Below, one piece after another: positions 58,956-64,000 of a DNA stretch of 64,000 bases. The stretch covers positions 62,001-126,000 of the forward strand of contig JAHBVR010000020.1 in NCBI GenBank assembly GCA_019637395.1, read 5' to 3'. Under the pieces are notes generated by a model. The model saw only the letters and a program-made list of their open reading frames with translations, was not told the DNA's origin and ran no database searches. The DNA is from Vulcanimicrobiota bacterium (lineage in GTDB: Bacteria > Vulcanimicrobiota > Xenobia > Xenobiales > JADMJV01). Numbering within the stretch: the stretch's first letter is position 1; every line of letters begins with the position of its first letter. The translations under genes were made by a program, and so were the position numbers.

Positions 58956-60101
58956 ATGAAAGACACACTGAGCCTCACCTGGGAACATCGCTTCGCTTCG
59001 CGCGCCGACCATATGAAGAGTTCAGCCATCCGCGAGCTGCTGAAACTGGCGGAACAGCCCGACTTCATCTCGTTCGCCGGCGGCTTTCCCGCCCCCGAAT
59101 TCTTCCCGGCCCGGGAAATCGCCGCCATCGTTGACGGCATCTGTGATTCCGATTCCCTGCAATATGGACCCACCGAGGGCTATCGGCCCTTGCGCCAGCT
59201 TTGGGCGGACCGGCTGAACCGCAAGGTGGAGGAAGTCGTCATCACCACCGGGTCCCAGCAGGCATTGGACCTGCTCGGCAAAGTCTTGGTGGAACCGCAG
59301 TCCACCGTGCTGGTGGAGAACCCGACTTATCTGGCCGCACTGCAGGCCTGGCGGGTCTACGGGGCCAAATTCGCCGGCACCGCCCTGGATGAGAACGGTC
59401 TGCAGGTGGACAAGTTGCCCACCCAGGGACAATTTCTTTACACGATTCCCACCTTCCAGAATCCCAGCGGAGCCACCCTGAGCCTGGAGCGCCGGCATGC
59501 TCTGATAGAATGGTCGCAACGGCAGCAGATCCCGGTGATTGAAGACGACCCCTACGGAGCGCTGCGCTTTGACGGCGAGCCGCTGCCGCGGCTGGTCGAG
59601 TTGGATCCTCAGGTGATCCACCTTTCCACCTATTCCAAGACGCTGGCTCCTTCGCTGCGGGTGGGTGTGCTGGTGGGACCGGCTCCCTTGCTCTGCAAAC
59701 TGGTACAGGCCAAGCAGGCCACCGATTTGCACACCTCCACGCTGAATCAGCGCATCGCTTATGAACTGGATATCAATGGTTATATAGAAAAGCATGTGCT
59801 GGACCTGCGGCGCGTCTATAAGGAGCGCCGCGACGCCATGGTGGCGGCGGTGCGCAAGTATTTTCCGCCCCACGCCAGGATGATCGTGCCCCAGGGAGGG
59901 ATGTTCTTGTGGGTCACCCTGGACCCGGACTTTGACTCGGTGGCCTGCCTGGAGCGCTGCGTGGCCCATAAAGTGGCTTATGTGCCCGGCAGCAACTTCC
60001 ACCCCTACGGAGCGGATGCGCACACGGTGCGGCTGAACTTTTCCAACACCAAACCGGATCTGATCGAAGAGGGCATCCGCAGGATAGCCGAAGAGCTGTA
60101 G
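58956..60101 (+). CDS. PLP-dependent aminotransferase, 2-aminoadipate type
   Basis: 381 residues, fold-type I. Motifs: FISFAGGFPAPEFFPAREIA, LQYGPTEGYRPLR, VEEVVITTGSQQALDLLGKV, YTIPTFQNPSGATLSLERR, IEDDPYGALRF and the PLP-binding Lys in IHLSTYSKTLAPSLRVG. This is the LysN/2-aminoadipate aminotransferase-like group with broad substrate range. It is directly followed, without spacing, by the MocR-type regulator gene, which shares the same fold in its C-terminal part. Confidence 0.92.
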   Translation: MKDTLSLTWEHRFASRADHMKSSAIRELLKLAEQPDFISFAGGFPAPEFFPAREIAAIVDGICDSDSLQYGPTEGYRPLRQLWADRLNRKVEEVVITTGSQQALDLLGKVLVEPQSTVLVENPTYLAALQAWRVYGAKFAGTALDENGLQVDKLPTQGQFLYTIPTFQNPSGATLSLERRHALIEWSQRQQIPVIEDDPYGALRFDGEPLPRLVELDPQVIHLSTYSKTLAPSLRVGVLVGPAPLLCKLVQAKQATDLHTSTLNQRIAYELDINGYIEKHVLDLRRVYKERRDAMVAAVRKYFPPHARMIVPQGGMFLWVTLDPDFDSVACLERCVAHKVAYVPGSNFHPYGADAHTVRLNFSNTKPDLIEEGIRRIAEEL

Positions 60102-61553
60102 ATGCTGCTTGTTCTCGATCGCTCCGACTCCCAGCCGCTCTACCGGCAGTTGTCGTTGCAGCTCAAAGGGTTGATCGAGAACGGCACTCTGGCTCCCGGC
60201 AGCCGGTTACCCACGGTGCGCCAGCTGGCCGAGGATCACGGGTTGACCCGCCTGACGGTGCAAAGCGCCTTCGCCGAACTGCAAGATCAGGGATGGATTC
60301 AGTCCACGGTGGGACGGGGGACGTTCGTTTCAGACAAGACCCCCAGCCCGCCGCCCTCGCGCCTGCAGATCGCCGGCTCTTTGGCCGAACTGCTGGAAGC
60401 GGGCGATCGTCCGGCTCGCTACCAGTTGGCGCAGGCGGCGCCCTGCGAGGAGTTCTTTCCCAAGCGCGATTGGAAGGCCTGTCTGCAGGCGGCCATGCAC
60501 CAGGAAGGCAGCCTGAACTACGGAACCATCCAGGGGGACGAGGGCTTGCGCTCGCAGATCAGCCGGGTGCTCTTGGAGCGAGGATTGCAGGTTCCCCCCG
60601 AGCAGATCTTGGTCACCCATGGAGCGCAGCAGGGCATGGACCTGGTGATACGCGCCCTGAGCCGGCCTTCGCAACCGGTTCTTTTAGAAACCCCCTGCTA
60701 TCCGGGAGCGCTCGAATTGCTGCACACCCTGTCGCGCCCCTGCCTGGAAGTGCCGGTGGAGAACGGCGGTCCCTCTTTAAGGCTCTTAGAAGAACAGTGC
60801 CGGCGCCACCGGCCCTCTTTGCTCTACACGGTGCCCACTTTTCAGAACCCCACCGGCCTGCTGACCAGTCCGGCCCACCGGGCCGGCTTGCTGCAGCTGG
60901 CCCAGCGTTATGACTTTTGGATTTTGGAAGACGATGTCTGGGGCTTTTTGAACTACACGCCCAGTTTGCCGCCGCCACTCAAGGCTCAGGACCGCCACCA
61001 TCGGGTGATTTATGTCTCGAGTTTTTCCAAGACTTTGATGCCGGCCTTGCGGGTCGGCCTGGTGGTGGCCAGCGAAGAAGTGCTGCAGGCGCTGAGCCAA
61101 AAGAAGCATGCTTCCGATCTGGTGTGTTCGTTGTTGTTGCAGCGGGCGCTGGCGGAGTATTTAAAAAGGGGCCTGTTCCAGCCGCATTTGCAAAAGGTGG
61201 TGCCGCTTTACCGGCAGCGTCGCGACGCTCTCTATGGAGCGTTGCAGAAGCATTTGGGACAATGCCGTTTCAGCCAGCCGCCGGGTGGTCTGTCGCACTG
61301 GCTGCAGTTGCCGGCCGGCGTGGAGGAGCAGGAGTTGTACCAGGAGGCCTGCTCGCAGGGACTGGTGTGCGCGCGCGGCGAGGCATTTTATCCCAGCCCG
61401 CGCGGCGGGCATTTGCGGCTGAGCTTTGGAGGGCACTCCCCGGCCGAGCTGGAGGCGGCGGCGGCCTTGCTGGGGCAGTTGCTGGCCGGCCTGGAGCGGC
61501 GCGGGGCCTTGCTGCGCCAGCGCACGCGGTTACGCGCCAATCCGCTAGTGTAG
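60102..61553 (+). CDS. MocR/PdxR-type regulator (GntR HTH + aminotransferase)
   Basis: 483 residues. The N-terminal GntR winged helix has YRQLSLQLKGLIENGTLAPG, SRLPTVRQLAEDHGLTRLTV and GWIQSTVGRGTFV. The C-terminal aminotransferase-like domain has ILVTHGAQQGMDLVIRALS, LYTVPTFQNPTGLLTSPAHR, ILEDDVWGFLNY and the Lys in IYVSSFSKTLMPALRVGLVV. Such regulators sense PLP or amino acids. Its ATG follows the aminotransferase stop immediately, so it may regulate that gene or its own operon. Confidence 0.92.
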   Translation: MLLVLDRSDSQPLYRQLSLQLKGLIENGTLAPGSRLPTVRQLAEDHGLTRLTVQSAFAELQDQGWIQSTVGRGTFVSDKTPSPPPSRLQIAGSLAELLEAGDRPARYQLAQAAPCEEFFPKRDWKACLQAAMHQEGSLNYGTIQGDEGLRSQISRVLLERGLQVPPEQILVTHGAQQGMDLVIRALSRPSQPVLLETPCYPGALELLHTLSRPCLEVPVENGGPSLRLLEEQCRRHRPSLLYTVPTFQNPTGLLTSPAHRAGLLQLAQRYDFWILEDDVWGFLNYTPSLPPPLKAQDRHHRVIYVSSFSKTLMPALRVGLVVASEEVLQALSQKKHASDLVCSLLLQRALAEYLKRGLFQPHLQKVVPLYRQRRDALYGALQKHLGQCRFSQPPGGLSHWLQLPAGVEEQELYQEACSQGLVCARGEAFYPSPRGGHLRLSFGGHSPAELEAAAALLGQLLAGLERRGALLRQRTRLRANPLV

Positions 61554-61585
61554 GATCCGGGGCGGTTTCCGTGGAATATCGGGGG

Positions 61586-62233
61586 ATGTCGACCATTCCG
61601 CCGAAACCGCAACCTATCATCACCCAGCCGGGCGCCAAGTCGGTGAACGTGAAATTTACCGGTCCGGTGCTCAAGAACGAGGTCATCGGGCGCATTCCGG
61701 GCGATGCTTATTCCCCCATGATCATCGATCTGGGCCTGGGCGGCAAAGACGATGTGGTGCGCCCGCAGCCACAGATGAAAGACGGCCAGCCGGTGATGGC
61801 CGAGCAGACCAAAGAGCTGAATCTCAAGCCTTATTCCCCGGTGTTGCGGGCTTTGAGCCGGGGAGCGATCGGGGCGGCCATCGGCGGCATCGTGGGTGCG
61901 GTGGTCGGCTATTTTGCCGGCGATATGGCCACGTTCGCCATCGGCGGAGCCGGTCTGGGGGCGGCCGCCGGCGGAGCCTGGGGCGCTCACTCGGTCAGGG
62001 ACGATCAGGTGACCACCGATTGGCAGTTGACCCCGGTGACCCGGCACCGTCTCGACGGCTATGTCCATACGCCGGTAGCTCAGACGACCACCACCACCGA
62101 CAGCAAGGGCAATACCACTACCACCACCACCGGTTATTGGCACTATTACACGCCCAACGTCGAGCTCGACAAGGTGGGCGACCATCAATTCTGGGATCCG
62201 GTGGTACGCCACAGCAGCGACGAGAAGAAATAG
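61586..62233 (+). CDS. Glycine-zipper protein, second paralogue
   Basis: 215 residues from ATG 61586. A Pro/Ile-rich N-terminus leads to the zipper GAIGAAIGGIVGAVVGYFAG and IGGAGLGAAAGGAWGAH. A cap SVRDDQ and a Thr-rich stretch (TTTTTDSKGNTTTTTTG) follow, ending YWHYYTPNVELDKVGDHQFW and DPVVRHSSD. The layout equals that of 13793-14515 (zipper, HSxxxDQ cap, YYHHFGPVLE-like end). No signal peptide. Membrane insertion or membrane-damaging activity is possible but unproven. Confidence 0.7.
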   Translation: MSTIPPKPQPIITQPGAKSVNVKFTGPVLKNEVIGRIPGDAYSPMIIDLGLGGKDDVVRPQPQMKDGQPVMAEQTKELNLKPYSPVLRALSRGAIGAAIGGIVGAVVGYFAGDMATFAIGGAGLGAAAGGAWGAHSVRDDQVTTDWQLTPVTRHRLDGYVHTPVAQTTTTTDSKGNTTTTTTGYWHYYTPNVELDKVGDHQFWDPVVRHSSDEKK

Positions 62234-62273
62234 CTGCAACCGGATTGTAGCGCCCTGGTCCTAAAACCGGGGC

Positions 62274-62594
62274 ATGACGAGCGAGACCTGGTTTCTGTTG
62301 GCCGACGAAAAGCGCGCCTCCCTGGTGGTGCCCTCCACTTACGGGCCTTATTATGAAATTGAAGACTGGCGCCGCCAGGCCGATGCGCAGGATTTTGCCG
62401 CCCAGGTAGCCGGACGTTTAAGCACGCTTCAGGCCCATTTCGATCAACTGGTGGTGGCCGCCCCACCGGCCATGCTGGAACATCTGCAGCGGGCTTATCC
62501 GGAGGAACTGCGCTGCAAGATCGGCGCCGAGCACGCGCGTTACCTGACCCATTTAAGCGCCCGCGAGTTACGCCAGGAACTGTCCTGTCTTTAG
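62274..62594 (+). CDS. Host-attachment-like (baeRF-type) small protein
   Basis: 106 residues. It has the pattern of the family annotated as required for attachment to host cells: TWFLLADEKRASLVVPS, FAAQVAGRLSTLQAHFDQLV, VAAPPAMLEHLQRAYPEEL and YLTHLSARELRQEL. Related release-factor-like folds act on ribosomes, so the historical name may mislead. It ends just before palindromic element copy B. Confidence 0.7.
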   Translation: MTSETWFLLADEKRASLVVPSTYGPYYEIEDWRRQADAQDFAAQVAGRLSTLQAHFDQLVVAAPPAMLEHLQRAYPEELRCKIGAEHARYLTHLSARELRQELSCL

Positions 62595-62600
62595 AGGCCA

Positions 62601-62712
62601 ATCCGCGCAGCGGATAGCCGCTCACCGGGATGTGCTCTAAATTGCCCCACTAACAGAACGCGGGAGAGGAGCCAGCTTGCTGGCGACCGACCGCATGATT
62701 GGGGCAATTTAG
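62601..62712. repeat. Structured palindromic repeat element, copy B
   Basis: Hairpin ATCCGC, loop GCA, GCGGAT, then ATAGCCGCTCACCGGGATG, then a perfect 12-bp inverted repeat CTAAATTGCCCC (62637-62648) and GGGGCAATTTAG (62701-62712) enclosing 52 bp. Same order and box as copy A at 16111. Its spacer and right arm form the last 20 codons of the LysR gene. Confidence 0.8.
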
Positions 62713-63576
62713 GGCCAGGTCGGCGAAGGCCTGGTGCAGCGGATTGAGGGGTTCCTCGCGGTAGGCCAGGGCCATTTCGATGTAGGGCTCATCCTGTAGA
62801 TGGCGGTAGACGACGCCGCGAGCGTGCACCGTCTGCAGGGATTCGGGGACCATGGCCACGCCCAGGCCGGCGCCGACCAGACCGACGATCGCGTGCATCT
62901 GGCCGACTTCCTGGACGATGCGCGGGGTAAAGCCGGCCTGCAGGCACCAGCCGATGATGCGGTCGTAGATGCCGGGGCCGTCGCGGCGCGGGAAGATAAT
63001 GAAGCGGTCCTGGCGGAATTCGCGCAGGTGCAAGGGTTCCTGCCGGCTCAGGGGGTGGCTCTCGGGTAAGGCCAGGATCATGGCTTCGCGGTCGATGGCC
63101 TGAACGCGGAGATTGGTGGCGCTGGCCGGCAGGCGCACGAAACCGAAGTCCAGGCGCCGCTCCTGGAGGGCCAGCAACTGCTCGGCGCTACCCGACTCCT
63201 GGAGCTCCAGCACGACATGAGGATAGGCCTGGCGATAGTCGCGCAAGACCTGGGGAAAGATGCCGAAAGGCGCCGACGAGGCGAACCCCAGGCGCAACCG
63301 GCCGCGCACTCCCTGACTGGCCTGTTGGGCGGCGCTGCTGGCGCGCGCCACCGCCTCCATGACTTTCTGGGCTTCCTCGAGAAAGACCTGACCGGCTTCG
63401 GTCAATTCGACTTTGCGCTTGCTGCGCACAAAGAGCTGCACGCCCAGCTTTTCCTCGAGCTGGCGGATCTGCATGCTCAGCGGCGGCTGAGCCATATGCA
63501 AGTGCTCGGCGGCTCTGCCGAAGTGCAGTTGCTCGGCCACGGCCAGGAAGTAGCGAAAATGCCTTAGTTCAATCAT
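62650..63576 (-). CDS. LysR-family transcriptional regulator
   Basis: 308 residues. The N-terminal HTH has MIELRHFRYFLAVAEQLHFG, RAAEHLHMAQPPLSMQIRQL and EEKLGVQLFVRSKRKVELTE. The effector domain has LRLGFASSAPFGIFPQVLRD, LDFGFVRLPA and AIVGLVGAGLGVAMVPESLQ, the CbbR/BenM-like branch. The last 20 residues, after the family-typical end near LALNCP, come from palindromic element copy B. It is divergent from an MFS transporter that it probably controls, with its own promoter overlapping the operator. Confidence 0.92.
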   Translation of the reverse strand: MIELRHFRYFLAVAEQLHFGRAAEHLHMAQPPLSMQIRQLEEKLGVQLFVRSKRKVELTEAGQVFLEEAQKVMEAVARASSAAQQASQGVRGRLRLGFASSAPFGIFPQVLRDYRQAYPHVVLELQESGSAEQLLALQERRLDFGFVRLPASATNLRVQAIDREAMILALPESHPLSRQEPLHLREFRQDRFIIFPRRDGPGIYDRIIGWCLQAGFTPRIVQEVGQMHAIVGLVGAGLGVAMVPESLQTVHARGVVYRHLQDEPYIEMALAYREEPLNPLHQAFADLALNCPNHAVGRQQAGSSPAFC

Positions 63577-63587
63577 ATGTAGAACGT

Positions 63588-63616
63588 ATTATAGCAAGAC
63601 AAATAATATATTGGAA
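63588..63616 (-). promoter_or_regulatory. LysR gene promoter
   Basis: Minus-strand -10 TATAAT (63588-63593) with TTCCAA (63611-63616) 17 bp upstream. The predicted start of transcription is only a few bases from the ATG at 63576, implying a nearly leaderless message. Confidence 0.55.
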
Positions 63617-63624
63617 ATATCAAT
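63610..63624. promoter_or_regulatory. LysR-type operator between divergent genes
   Basis: ATTGGAAATATCAAT is an inverted repeat (ATTG-N7-CAAT) with the T-N11-A core of LysR boxes. It overlaps the -35 of the LysR gene (autorepression layout) and a possible plus-strand TTGGAA...TATGCT promoter (spacing 18) for the MFS gene. Confidence 0.6.
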
Positions 63625-63649
63625 CTGAAAGGCGTATGCTGACGGCGTT

Positions 63650-64000
63650 ATGAATCGCCCTCAAATCGCGGTCGCCGCCGGCGGCTTCGCGGCCTTCGTC
63701 AATATTTACGCGCTGCAGGCGCTGCTTCCCAGCCTCTGTGAAGTCTTCTCCGCCCCCCGCCATCAGGTCAGCCTGACGGTCACGGCCACCACCCTGGCGG
63801 TGGCGCTGGCCTCCCCCTGGGCCGGCCGCCTGGCCGCCGCCTGGGAGCGGCGCACGCTGGTGGCCGGCTCGCTGCTGGGCCTGGTGCTGACCACGCTGCT
63901 GGCGGCCACAGCCAAAAGTTTACCCGAGTTGATCCTGTGGCGTTTTGCCGAGGGTCTGTTTTTGCCGGCCCTGGTGGCTTCGCTGATGGCCTTTGTGGCC
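63650..64000 (+). CDS. MFS transporter, N-terminal part
   Basis: ATG 63650 starts a frame that is open to the window end, 117 residues so far. The first membrane helices (IAVAAGGFAAFVNIYALQAL, VTATTLAVALASPWAG) and the MFS loop RLAAAWERRTLVAGSLLGL identify a drug-efflux-type major facilitator. The charged loop after helix 2 is shorter than the classic motif. Divergent from the LysR gene and probably its target. Substrate unknown. Confidence 0.85.
   Translation, partial: MNRPQIAVAAGGFAAFVNIYALQALLPSLCEVFSAPRHQVSLTVTATTLAVALASPWAGRLAAAWERRTLVAGSLLGLVLTTLLAATAKSLPELILWRFAEGLFLPALVASLMAFVA

Overview
The window is GC-rich bacterial chromosome, densely packed on both strands with many 4-bp start/stop overlaps and frequent convergent genes that share stop-codon bases. 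Lipoproteins, an RND/TolC-type efflux set, Dsb-type thiol enzymes and a squalene-hopene cyclase point to a free-living, two-membrane, probably uncultured environmental bacterium. I cannot name a phylum. I saw no tRNA, rRNA, CRISPR array or intact insertion sequence.

Layout. 1-3.4 kb: a partial gene, a large ABC-2-like membrane protein, a terminator and a 49-bp tandem repeat. 3.4-8.4 kb: a CHAP/NlpC-like exported protein, an XdhC-like protein, a split NHEJ module (primase-polymerase, small exported protein, ATP-dependent ligase) and a possible flavin-fold protein. 8.4-9.5 kb: the most notable locus. Two divergent thioredoxin-fold genes each carry an in-frame UGA exactly where the family has a redox cysteine (W-U-G-S-C and C-P-V-U), and each has a hairpin at the distance expected of a bacterial SECIS. 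UGA is the normal stop of many neighbours, so these are probably two selenoproteins that a standard gene caller truncates or misses. 10.2-13.3 kb: acyl-CoA operon. 13.3-17.8 kb: glycine-zipper, M15 peptidase-like and NlpC-like proteins, with one copy of a structured palindromic repeat. 17.9-26.0 kb: squalene-hopene cyclase, a long coiled-coil protein and two DUF4139-type proteins, one with a FliG-like insert.

26.0-27.5 kb is a graveyard of duplicated and decayed gene pieces. 27.5-33.2 kb holds four tandem sensor-kinase paralogues with SnoaL-like N-termini and a convergent NarL-type response regulator. The second kinase keeps the phospho-acceptor histidine but has lost its ATP-binding motifs. 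The third keeps the ATPase but has no histidine domain, so the two could form a split kinase. 33.3-39.2 kb is visibly less GC-rich and holds a frameshifted gene and a thiol-redox group (DsbA, DsbB, Cys-rich exported protein, rhodanese-like, MauE-like).

39.3-49.9 kb is mixed housekeeping and secretion-type content: glycerophosphodiesterase, acyl-CoA synthetase, S41 protease, hydrolase-like proteins, a basic peptidase overlapping an acidic partner, methyltransferase, acyltransferase, Rpn-type nuclease and GNAT. 50.0-58.0 kb is a heavy-metal-type RND efflux system, with adaptor and outer-membrane factor on one strand and kinase, regulator and pump on the other. 58.2-64 kb holds an aminotransferase next to a MocR-type regulator, a second glycine-zipper protein, a host-attachment-like protein, the second palindromic repeat, and a LysR regulator divergent from an MFS transporter that runs off the end.
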